From positions 1 to 18,763 of the forward strand of contig CAJVPJ010000702.1 of NCBI GenBank assembly GCA_910592205.1: a stretch of DNA of 18,763 nucleotides. Reading direction: 5' to 3'. Of this stretch, positions 9,995-18,763 are shown in pieces. This DNA comes from Paraglomus occultum (lineage: Eukaryota > Glomeromycota > Glomeromycetes > Paraglomerales > Paraglomeraceae). Numbering within the stretch: position 1 is the first letter of the stretch; every line of letters starts with the position of its first letter. Position numbers and translations under genes: made by a program. Under the pieces are notes generated by a model, which was not told the DNA's origin, did no database searches, and worked only from the letters and a program-made list of their open reading frames with translations.

Positions 9995-10463
9995 TCCGAA
10001 TGATGAATTTGCATTGAGTGTACGGGGACATATTTATTGTCATCTTAAGCAGTACGAAAATTCCCTAAAAGATCTCAACAAATCATTGGAGATTGATCCG
10101 AACGATGATATGGCATTAATGTTTAGGGGTGAGACTTATTACATGTTGAAACAATATGACCATGCATTAACTGATCTAAACAAATCATTGGAGATTGTTT
10201 CCGACCACGCCGACGCATTGACTTTAAGGGGAAATGTGTATCTTGATTTAGAAGAATACAGCCGTTCGTTGAATGATCTCAACAAATCGTTAGCGATAAT
10301 GCCAAATAATGCACGTGCTTTGCGAACGCGAGGTAACGTCTACGTTAGTCTCAGAGAATATCGCAATGCATTAACTGATCTCAACAAGTCACTGGAAATT
10401 GAACCAAATGAGGCGCACGCATTAAAATTAAGAGACCAGGTCATGGGACATTTAAACATGATA
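9377..10463 (+). repeat. Tandem TPR array, 102-base units
   Basis: Units start at 9377, 9479, 9581, 9683, 9785 and 9887, then continue out of frame at 9990 (lacking its first seven codons), 10071, 10173, 10275 and 10377 (partial, last). Conserved TPR positions are Gly8, Tyr11, Ser/Ala20, Phe/Leu24, Ser27 and Pro32. Units 2-4 are nearly identical at the base level, synonymous sites included, while units 6-11 have diverged, which indicates recent expansion or conversion in the left half. Confidence 0.9.
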
Positions 10464-10466
10464 TAA
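9989..10466 (+). pseudogene. Out-of-frame remainder of the TPR array
   Basis: Reading from 9990 in the next frame gives IDPNDEFALSVRG, the interior of a TPR unit whose first seven codons (expected DLNKSLE) are absent; one leftover base, 9989, remains. Three complete units and a final partial unit follow, to TAA at 10464-10466. The frame is open and well conserved to its end, including the same tail seen at 112-128, so the frameshift is probably recent. No ATG suited to separate translation or splice site that would rejoin the frames is evident. Confidence 0.8.
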
Positions 10467-10841
10467 GAGAGACAACGCGGTGTTGTAAGCATTGCATTTC
10501 AAGATAGTTGAACTTAAAAATTTACTTGTTACAAAGCGTTTATAACGCTTTTTATTTAACGTAGACCAGGATAACCTTTGCAATACAACATAATTAATGA
10601 AATGAGAAAATATTCGGTTTGAATAAGACTTATAACTGGGAGCATTTGTAACAGTCAGAAGGCCGCGACAATACGAAAAAAAGGGTGCTGCTGACCAACA
10701 TAAGTAACACTAGTTTAGATAAAATTTGTCATTACACAATGCATTATTATTGGACAATTTTGGGGGCTTTTTTTTACATATTAAACTGATCTTGTAATAG
10801 TTAGATAAAATATGCAAGGTACCACACACGTATCGAAAAAT
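10336..10841 (+). repeat. Direct repeat, copy B (gene 3' end plus 3' flank)
   Basis: Homologous to 1-470 in the same orientation, about 10.3 kb away. It includes coding sequence, stop, stem-loop and flank. Relative to copy A there is an insertion of roughly 40 bases after the stem-loop (about 10552-10594) and an insertion containing 'ggccgcgaca' near 10661-10670. Homology stops just before the TIR-like motif at 10844. Confidence 0.9.
10533..10551 (+). promoter_or_regulatory. 3' flank stem-loop, copy B
   Basis: Arms aaagcgtt and aacgcttt with loop tat, followed by a short T-rich run. The arms match copy A (209-228) exactly although the loop differs in length. A possible mRNA 3' end element; function is inferred. 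Confidence 0.5.
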
Positions 10842-10843
10842 GT

Positions 10844-10870
10844 TATGTCATAAACGGTGAGTCATACAGC
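10844..10870 (+). repeat. TIR-like motif, right member of an inverted pair
   Basis: Begins tatgtcataaacggt and ends catacagc. It matches the reverse complement of 704-731, perfectly over the first 15 bases. It sits three bases after the end of direct repeat copy B, which suggests the repeat boundary was set by an insertion here. Confidence 0.4.
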
Positions 10871-11063
10871 GAGTGATTATAAACACACAAATAACATATA
10901 CAGTATATATACAGTAAGAACGTTTATTCACTTTATTACATAATTCCAGCATTCTGAGAAACAGCCCTCAGTCTAATGCTACGTAAACTCAATAATAACT
11001 TATTATAGTCTAATACTAATAAATCAATACAAGCAAACTGAAAACACCTCCCAATTAGTCCGT

Positions 11064-11489
11064 TCAAAATTCTCTGGTAAAAGCCTTATTACAAGTTTGG
11101 TGTGCTTTTTTTGTGGTATAAGGCTTAAATTGAATACTATTTTCAAAATGCAAATCATTATCACTTCCAAAAATAGGAAAGCGGTTAAAAATTACCAATA
11201 GCGTATAGACTACCATTATTTTAATAAAACTTACTATACTGTTATCCACATTTTATTTAATGCAAACATAAAGTTTGTTGTAGTCGAACATAGCTGCTTT
11301 TTTTTAAACCCCCATAAAAATTGTATTATTATATCCACTAAGAATTTCTTCAGTACCTTTGTCATTACGTAATTTTCTAAATTTTGCAATTGCATTACCA
11401 TCTCTACTGCGTCTATAAAGTAGAGTAAATTTATAAACATCATTTGCGTCCTTGAATTCGTCGTTTTGACACCAAAATTTTGATAAGAT
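11064..11489 (-). pseudogene. TLDc-domain remnant
   Basis: On the minus strand a frame running from about 11489 to a TAA at 11304-11306 reads YKFTLLYRRSRDGNAIAKF and then DKGTEEILSGYN. This follows the order of the start of a TLDc domain (a Leu-Leu-Tyr/Arg-x-Ser-Arg-Asp-Gly stretch, then Lys-Gly-Thr-x-Glu-Ile-x-Gly-Gly-Tyr-Asn). The segment normally lying between these motifs is missing. In another frame, 11064-11249 reads NRFPIFGSDNDLHF, like the 'GPxFGxxDLxF' region near the end of the same domain. Stops and frame changes separate the pieces, and no BTB or other N-terminal partner domain is visible. TLDc proteins are linked to oxidative-stress response and V-ATPase regulation; this copy appears dead. 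The assignment rests on motif recall. Confidence 0.55.
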
Positions 11490-11723
11490 TCATTCTGCTT
11501 GTTTCAATGTTAACATTTTACAACTCAAATAGATTAGCATAACGTATGTATATTTGTGCGTGATAGTCGATATAAATTACCAGTATTGGTATCATATATT
11601 TGGTGACTATGAATGCTATCAATTTGAGCTGGCTCTATACCATATTAATATCAATGGTTTTCGGCAGGTAACCCATTCAAGTCTTTTTACTATATCAATC
11701 AAATTGGAAAAATCCTCAACCCA

Positions 11724-13539
11724 TCATTCTTTATTATTGTTGTTACTACTACCTATACTGTTAGCCTGCTTATGATGCTTATCATAAAATTTTACATCTA
11801 CAACATAATCCTTTAAGAAGTCCTCCAATGCCTTTTGTCGTTTTTGCATGGTTTTAAATTTACAATAAAGCTCTTCTACTGTATATGTACACTCTTCTTC
11901 GTTTTCGCCATTGATAGTCTCTTCATCCCCATTGACTGTGCTCTCCTCTGTGTCCTCTTCTGCACTCTCTATGTCTCTGCTAACTGCGTTTCGTTTATTC
12001 TTTCCTTCGTCAAGTTTCGTATTTCTATCCACAGCCCAGTAAGCGATACTGGCTAATTTATCAATAACTGATTCGCGAAAACCACAACCTATGCGCTTTA
12101 ACTGTATGCGTTGAACCCAACCCCAAGGCTCTAGGGCTCTATCACCTGCCAAAGAGGGGGCCAGAATTATTGTTATTATCGTACCGTAATAAATATATGT
12201 TTGAAAATGGGGTAACAAGTAGATTCACTTACCATATAATAGTCCATATAGCGCTACAATTAAAGCATACATACCTCCTAAGGCGCTTAATACGTCGAGT
12301 AATGTCAAATTTCTAAATAATTAAGTGATATCTTAATTTTTATGTATGAGTAGCAAAAACACACATTGTTATTATTCTACTTACGATTTTTCTGTTTCAG
12401 TATTGATTATATAGGAGGAAGGCTCCACGGAAACGCGTGCGTAGATGCTATTATTGACACTAAGAAGTGGATATGATGCTGTAATTTTGTTAGAGAATGA
12501 GAAAGTTGTACTTGTAAATATTACTATGAGTAGAAATACATACCAAATGTACTACTCAACGTGGGCAAGGTTGCAAAATGAGGTCTTCCAATAAGAACGT
12601 TTTGTACACTTGGAATAATATACTTATGGATAGTCCGCTCTATTTTGAAAACGTTGTGCTAAACAAAGACGAGACAAAGGGTTTTATATTTAGAGTTATG
12701 CATCATAATTTACTTTCAATTAATATTTACCTGGCCTTTACCAAGTGTATAGATATTCGAATATATTGTAGAGTCAGCATCATTCGCAATAGTATTAGAC
12801 ACTAAACCATTTTCAGAAGCAATGCTTGACTCTATATTTTTAATTTTATAGGGGTTACGTTAGTAAAAATAATACTCATTAATATTAATTAGCACCACCT
12901 GAAAAGTACACTTACCTCGGTCAAATAAGAATGCCCACATGTTTGCATTTTCGGCAAATGGATATACAGCATTATTATTATGTATGGAAAATTCAAACCT
13001 TATACTACGAACAATGCTTTGGTTATAGTTATAGTGCGTGGGATCAAGAAACGTGAAATTTTGGGTAACAAAATTTGTTATCCACATGTTTCTATTGGAA
13101 TCATAACTAGGGGAGCTTAGATAAGATTGGCAATCGGATTGTGAAACATTTCCATCTACAAAAAAATATCAGAATGTTTTGCATGAATAAAAATCAATAA
13201 AATTGGGATTTTTGTTTCAAAATTGTTGTAGTTTACCATATTGTATCAATAAACATGAAGTGTTAAACTTGTACTTCGAACCGAATATAATGTCTGTAAT
13301 TAAGTATTGTATTAGATTCTTATATAAGACTATCCGCATTATCAAATATTACCTGGCGCAGAAAGTCCATTTGTATTGGTTCTTGAATAAATAAGCGTTT
13401 TTTCACCAAGATTTAATTCAAAGCACATCCAACATAAATAAACAATTAAACACGTATAAAAAAATATGGCGGTAAATTTTTTCAGAGTATTAATCTTGTT
13501 TGGTTCGCTTGGACGCCTATCCCTTGTTAGCTTTTCCAT
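11724..13539 (-). CDS. Seven-exon two-membrane-segment protein, function unknown
   Basis: Exons in transcript order: 13539-13353, 13155-12916, 12831-12731, 12658-12544, 12478-12385, 12312-12233 and 12145-11724. Introns are 197, 84, 72, 65, 72 and 87 bases, all GT-AG, several with GTAAGT. Total coding length is 1239 bases (412 residues), and every phase closes without a stop. The protein has a basic N-terminus, a membrane segment at about 22-42 (FTAIFFYTCLIVYLCWMCF), and a region of about 200 residues with N-glycosylation-type sequons (NVS, NFT, NQS), probably luminal or extracellular. A second membrane segment lies at about 251-273, followed by PWGWVQ (279-284), an acidic Glu-rich stretch (330-358), a helical coiled-coil-like part (362-392) and an Asn-rich end. 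The layout resembles uncharacterised multi-copy membrane proteins I recall from Rhizophagus; no biochemical function is known to me. An enzyme active site is not seen. Confidence 0.85.
11731..11753. repeat. Trinucleotide repeat (Asn tract of the membrane protein)
   Basis: A run of attattgttgttactacta encodes the Asn/Ser-rich end (SSNNNN) on the minus strand. Such tracts vary in length between strains. Confidence 0.6.
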
Positions 13540-13618
13540 TGTTATAGAACAATTTAAGAGAAATTATAATACTCTTATAATATCAGATTAAAAACTTTGT
13601 TGGTCATCGAATCTCGAT

Positions 13619-13628
13619 CTTTATAAAA
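13619..13628 (-). promoter_or_regulatory. Possible TATA-like element of the membrane-protein gene
   Basis: On the minus strand the sequence reads cttttataaag about 80 bases upstream of the start codon at 13539. The distance is plausible for a fungal promoter, but the motif is weak evidence in AT-rich DNA. Confidence 0.25.
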
Positions 13629-14168
13629 GTTAGGGGGTTATTATTATTGTGAAACATACATTATCATTGTCGCCTGCACGCTGCATGTATTCTTATAAAC
13701 ATTACTATATGAGGGTAGTCTATGATAAATAGATTTACCAAATAAAACTACATTATTTTTCAATTATGAGTGCTTATAAGTAGCCTTTATCGCCGTAATT
13801 GTCCAGAATAAGTTTCATTGTTGACAAGTATTTTCAAATTGTCTGTATTAACGTATTACGCATTCCCAATCCACAAGGATTATGTATGTTGCGTGCTTTG
13901 TTCTTTATTGTAATAATATTTTGAAGAGTTACTTAACATAAATTTTGTAGTCTGGGTTCAAGAGCAATGATGTTATATTTAAGTATAGCTTGATGACTTC
14001 AATGCCATTCATTGCTTTCTGCAATCAACCTACCAAAAACTTTTGAGGGGTACGATATCCACGGTGAACAGACATGGGCTGTGATCTTTTTTTATAAAAC
14101 TCCACGTGTGAGTTTTTCTTTTTCAACGACCACTCGCCGATTATTTAAAAGCGTATAAGCTTCAAAAC
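13629..14168. other. Intergenic, no gene seen
   Basis: Upstream region of the minus-strand membrane-protein gene. No open frame of note on either strand. Confidence 0.5.
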
Positions 14169-14572
14169 TTTTAAGAACATAGGTTAACGGTCTCAAAACT
14201 TAGACAATAGATTTCTTTCATGCTTGACTTACCGGAAAAGTGGAATCTTCTCCATTGCTGCAAAATAATTGGAAAAACTGTTCGTGCGAAAAAGTTTATA
14301 AACTGAGAACAGATCAATGATCGGCAATTAAAGGAATTTGAGAATTCTCGCCTGATTTACGTCGCATAATAATCGATTTCGAAGAATTTCTTAAATTCCG
14401 TACAAGACATTAATTGGCCGATCTTTAAAACCCACTCACCTCCTCAGAGCAATGCCAAAATTGAACTACGGTTTTCCAATTATCTTGCAGTAAAAGGCTC
14501 CATTTTCTGGTAATTCAAGAAGCATGAAAGAACCTGTTGTCTAAATTTGAGTCCATAACCTATGTCTTAAAG
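14169..14572. mobile_element. Foldback element of about 400 bases, little or no spacer
   Basis: The left arm (14169 to about 14365) and right arm (about 14370 to 14572) are inverted copies. Matching landmarks include acataggtta with taacctatgt, tttctttcatgctt with aagcatgaaagaa, ataattggaaaa with ttttccaattat, and gatcggcaattaa (14319-14331) with ttaattggccgatc (14410-14423). All pairs share a centre near 14366-14374, with small indels. The arms look about three-quarters identical by eye. The size and lack of spacer suit a foldback/MITE or an old inverted duplication that could be transcribed into a long hairpin. No coding capacity or target-site duplication is visible. Confidence 0.8.
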
Positions 14573-14574
14573 AG

Positions 14575-14607
14575 TGTCACAACATAGGTCTGTAACACAT
14601 TGTGACA
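14575..14607. repeat. Short inverted repeat beside the foldback
   Basis: tgtcacaa (14575-14582) and ttgtgaca (14600-14607) form an 8-base perfect inverted repeat immediately outside the right end of the large foldback. It might mark an insertion boundary. Confidence 0.45.
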
Positions 14608-17293
14608 GTTACTACTTCGCAGTCGAACTTCGTACCGTAATCTGCATTCGAAAAGACCGTACTATATGAAACAGTATCTTCCTTCGTTCGGCGGTCTCGG
14701 TATGCAAGCTATGAACCTGATTTAAAGAATAATATTCGTATTTAAAATGTTACCCACAATTCTTGCACTTGCAAGACTTGGACGGTTAATTAGAAATGCG
14801 CACAAAACGTTTGCGGGATAACAATGACATGAGCAAGAAACATTTATTATGGCCATGCCATGCATGTCATGTAAAAAAAGGCTTATCGATATTATCATAA
14901 TGGCATCGCATCATTCGTCATTGATTTCAATAAATTTTACCTAAAATGTAGTAAATTAGGTGATACCATCCGTCGTACGATGGTAGAAAAAAGAAAAGGA
15001 AAAAGGAAACGGAAACGAAACACCGTCTGCCAATAGAATTAGTCAATGATAAGACATGTGTTACCCAAACAAACATATAGATTCAGATAATAATGATCAC
15101 CATTTCCTAGTGCTAGAATCTTCAAATACGGGTAGAGTGAAAGGACGAGATGCCATCCAAAAAAAACAACTAAACATTGCGACCTTGACAGAGGAGAAAG
15201 CATTAAAGATAAAATAAACTGAGAAAACCATGTTTATACATAGACACAGCTCGTGGAATATATTTAACAATATGGCTTTATGACTGGTATATGTATTGCA
15301 ATATTACAGTCGAACCAAAATGCGTTATACCGAATTTTCGTTATATCGAAGTAGACATCACCATTTCTTATATTTAATATTTAAATTTAATTGTTATTAC
15401 GACGTTTAATAGTGAACCTCGTCATTCCATTACCGAAGTCCCGAATGCGATTTGTAGAAGTTACTAGTCGCTTTATAATAAACTATGATCACGTGATTGT
15501 AAATTAAGCGAATAGTGATGGGTTGTAGCGATCTTCGATTAACCAACCTGTAAATAAAAATTTGCAAATATTAATAATGTGTTATTTCTTTCAAGTATCA
15601 ATCGATTCGGCATTAGGCGCTACAGAATATATATCAATTGATGGTAACGTCGTAAACAAACAAATTGGTGACAGATGACGAAATTATCTCTCTATTTTCT
15701 CTTGCAGAAGAGAGAGAAATGTCTTCCTACTGTTTTGACAAGATGCTGTAACTGCATTTGAAATAGCCTTCAAGTTTTCTTCAACAAGGTAATACAGAGA
15801 TAGATTACAATAAGCTCAAAGTTTTTCGTTCATTCAGTGCAAACCCAAAAGCAATTTGGAACAGGTTTATTTTTAGTAATTAGTTCAACTTACTCTTTTG
15901 GTGGTTTCCATACTGTTGTTTATTAATTTCTCAGATACTGCAGCTGATGTAGACACTCTCCAACCTACGAATTTTCTGTTACGTACGTACAAATAAAGAG
16001 ATCTACGGTACGGTTAAGCGATCGACGATAAGATATCCATCATACATCTTCTTATATTTTATCACATTGTTACTGTCTACACTCTCATTATCTGTCGTAA
16101 AAATATAGTAAAGTATGAAAAACGTTTGTTTGTCAGAACTTTGTAAGTAAATTTTTATAGCAAACTTTCTCTTCACAGTAAGTCTTACCATTTTCAGAAA
16201 TTAATTTATCTACCTTTTGTCCGACCAAGGCTTAAGAAACAATTATTATAATGATGGTTAATCGATTGACGACAAAAGCAAATGTTATATACTTTATGTT
16301 ACTTGCACCAAACAACTTTTTTCTTCTCTTAGGCCATAAAATGGTCATTGACACATCCTATTTTTTCTATACATTCTCAAGACCTAACAACATACCAGGA
16401 AATATGTAAAAGCCTTATTTTTGTTTGAATACCCACTAGACAATATCCAACGCACGCATTCGCTGAGACTATTTGAAATCTTTCTAATATAATTAGTACG
16501 TAGTATTAAAAGAGAATTTAAATTGCAACATATGCATATTAATTTCATAACTGTTTTATAATTAGTCGTAATTGCCTCATAATCTGTTATCTCTTCATCG
16601 GCTATAATCGCTTTTGTAACTACTCAACTAAACTCTTTTTTTCTTGCCTTATGCTAAGTAAAGAGTGAGCTAAAGTCGTATTAAGTAGTAATTGATAACT
16701 TGCAGAAATTTGGTAAAGATAAATTTTCGTATATTATACAAATTTTACATTTTGCAGCCAGTTGCATTCTTTTTTGAAGTACTCAAATTTTCACCCAAGT
16801 TGGAATGTCATTTAACAAAGTTCAAAATTGAGTTTTGCACAATTTAATGCATGATATCAAGATAGCCAGAAGCTAACCCAGAACTTTGAATTAACCAACT
16901 ATTGCGTAAAGTTTTAAGTATTAAATAAGCAATGACAGTAGTAATACTAATATAAAAAATTTCTCTTTTTGTAGTCACTTGTACTACATTCAAGACCAGC
17001 TAAATTTTATTAGTTATATTATGCTTTCTACTAACAATAATATTGGTTTATTTATTGATTTAAATATCGCTGCAAGTTGAAAATGTCAAAAAACGTCGAG
17101 ACATTTATCAACACAATCTCAACTGAGTATAGAAAATAAGCCTAATATGTTAGGCGACATCTGCGTGATGATTAATAAATGGATGGCAAAGTGTGGTAGA
17201 TTTTTAATTTTCTGAACTACATCAGAAAGTAGTGAGTATTGGATTTTTGCGAGGAAGGTGACTGTGGAGGGTGTCTTGTACTGAAACTGTCAT
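14608..17293. other. Long AT-rich stretch, no gene seen
   Basis: Open frames are short and isolated, and no exon chain was found. It includes a possible transposon end at 15308-15350, a 10-base palindrome with CACGTG core at 15488-15497, and a purine-rich tract near 14985-15022. Confidence 0.5.
15308..15350 (+). mobile_element. Possible pogo/Tigger-like transposon end
   Basis: The sequence cagtcgaacc follows a TA dinucleotide and leads into gttataccgaattttcg and gttatatcgaa. This resembles the CAGTCGAACC-type termini with TA target sites that I recall for pogo/Tigger elements. A similar stretch (gaacctcgtcattccattacc) begins at 15414 and another cagtcgaac occurs at 14620. No matching opposite end or transposase was found, so a degenerate solo end is the most that can be claimed. 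Confidence 0.3.
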
Positions 17294-18763
17294 GTGAAAC
17301 AGAATGTCTATATCGACAACTCCAAAAGAAACATTTTGTCTTTCCGATTGTCAATTGCTCGATTCGTTAGTTTAGTTGTAGCGTTTACTAGCCTCGTATC
17401 TTCTCTGACTACGACGTTCCGTTTGTTCTACTCTCTTATGTTCGTAACAGCGTTGTATTTATTATGGGTAGTTTGAAAACGTCGACCGTTAGATAGAGTT
17501 CGGTAGACTTGCTAACACTACTGTGATTGTCATGATATCGGCTAAATGCTTGTTTTCGTATAAGAACCTCCCTTCGTAGAGTGATCAGTCGTACGTGTTG
17601 ATATCCTTGACTCTTTATTTTCACGATAAGAGTAGAGTCTATTGGTATTCCACTATTAAGCAACAGACGGCTTGTACAAAACTCTGGATTTTCTCAAAAA
17701 CCAGGTATCGTTGGTTACAGTTTACTCATGATATCTATTGCATACTAAACTTCTGTCGAACGGACTATCTATCTAGTAGTTCACCCACCGGTAACAATCA
17801 AATACATAATAATACTGAAAAAATACGTCTGTGTAAAGGTGCAAGTATGAAAGGTTTCTGGCATAATAAAGGCTAAAACACTTCGAATGATTAAATTTGA
17901 CTTAATTGGATTTGATCGATTGAGATCGCATATCATTTATCCGATGTACATTAGTATTAGAGCAATACTTATACGTAATATTGCCTTGGACCACCTTGTT
18001 GACGACATCTTCGTGTGTTAATTATGACAGACAGTGGCGCAGTTTGTGATTTTTGCGGATATACTGTATATTCAACGTCAACAACATGGCACGAACGGTT
18101 ATTTTTGCTTCAAGAACGCATAATTCCATCCGGACAAGTTATGTATTATGCAATTAACGTCTGATTGCATAGACCAATCAAAAAATTATTCGTCCTAGTC
18201 AGAAAGTGATCGCCGTTAAGCATCTGATGATGCATAGCATAGAAACAAACCTGAAACGACAGGAAAACTTGTGCATCGTCAACAATTTCAATCAATTAAA
18301 CATGAAACATTATTTTAGATGATATTTTTATACACAACGATAATTCTAAGTAAGTAATAATAAAAACATTACCAGGTTTCTTCCTAATTGAAAATAAAAT
18401 TGAATTAAAGTTGATGTTTGTTTACTTTGCAAACGCAGAATTAATTACTGTATGTAAAGTAAAAGAACTGAAGATGGTACGCTAGCAAAATTAATTTCAA
18501 GAAACAGAATGCCTAATTTCAAAACGGCCGCGGGAAAGCGAGTAATTCTACATTCATTATTTTAATTTTATTTTTCAGGTAAAAGAAAACGGTATTAAGG
18601 TAACGGTACACAACAAATTTTTTGATAAAAAGAATACGAGTGCGGAGGCAAAAATGTGAGCCAGCCTTAGTCTTAATCTTACGTAAGGCGGTTGAAAAGT
18701 TTTGATCGTCTAATTTTTACTCAAAAAGGAAATTTTGTAAAAAAATTTTAAGCCAATAAAAAT
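17294..18763. other. Right-edge region, no confident gene
   Basis: Several open frames of 60-93 codons overlap on both strands at 17294-17876, with none recognised and no consistent splice chain. A 46-codon ATG frame at 18024-18164 contains CDFC and a later His, weakly zinc-finger-like. A possible terminal exon lies at 18579-18659. The region may hold a decayed gene or the 3' part of one extending beyond the window. Confidence 0.4.

Noticed and set aside
11554-12056. Plus-strand open frames of 73 codons
   Set aside because: Antisense to the final exon and downstream region of the seven-exon minus-strand gene.
12578-12805. 75-codon plus-strand open frame
   Set aside because: Lies across two exons and an intron of the minus-strand gene, whose phases all agree.
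15686-15720. Short hairpin from tctctct and agagaga runs
   Set aside because: Low-complexity pairing of simple-sequence tracts; not distinguishable from chance.
17294-17876. Overlapping open frames on both strands (60, 75 and 93 codons)
   Set aside because: None has a recognised motif, they contradict each other, and no splice chain links any of them to a larger product.

Overview
The window looks like nuclear DNA of an early-diverging fungus. I infer an arbuscular mycorrhizal fungus of the Rhizophagus type. The reasons are an AT-rich sequence (roughly one third G+C by eye), many short GT-AG introns of about 60-90 bases, and a gene set resembling families known to be expanded there: tyrosine-kinase-like protein kinases fused to 34-residue repeats, TLDc-domain fragments, multi-exon two-membrane-segment proteins, and remnants of an integrase transposon related to KRBA2/SCAND3-type proteins. 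The species call is inference; no search was run.

Layout. Bases 1-131 are the 3' end of a kinase/TPR paralogue that starts left of the window. Its coding tail and 3' flank (1-470) are repeated in the same orientation at 10336-10841, so the window holds two neighbours of a tandem gene family. From 475 to 3404 there is mostly AT-rich DNA with one weak two-exon gene candidate (1657-2115, minus) and a strong hairpin (2811-2861). From 3405 to 5150 on the minus strand lies a decayed integrase transposase gene with frameshifts, stops and three recognisable introns; next to it is a 145-base foldback (5283-5427). From 5428 to 7758 no gene is seen. A small element with inverted ends (7759-7859) sits just before the kinase promoter region.

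The main plus-strand gene (8224-9994, four exons) encodes a protein kinase with intact catalytic motifs followed by six TPR units. A net 20-base loss at 9989 then throws the remaining TPR units (to 10466) out of frame. On the minus strand, 11064-11489 is a broken TLDc-domain remnant, and 11724-13539 is a full seven-exon gene whose exon phases all close, giving 412 residues with two membrane segments and an acidic, coiled-coil-like tail. This gene was assembled from splice signals, since its exons look like unrelated short open frames when read separately.

The right third (13540-18763) has no convincing gene. Its main feature is a foldback of about 400 bases (14169-14572) with little or no spacer, plus a possible pogo/Tigger-like transposon end near 15308.

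The genes do not form a pathway. The window reads as a kinase/TPR tandem locus interrupted by transposon debris and foldback elements, beside an intact lineage-type membrane-protein gene.
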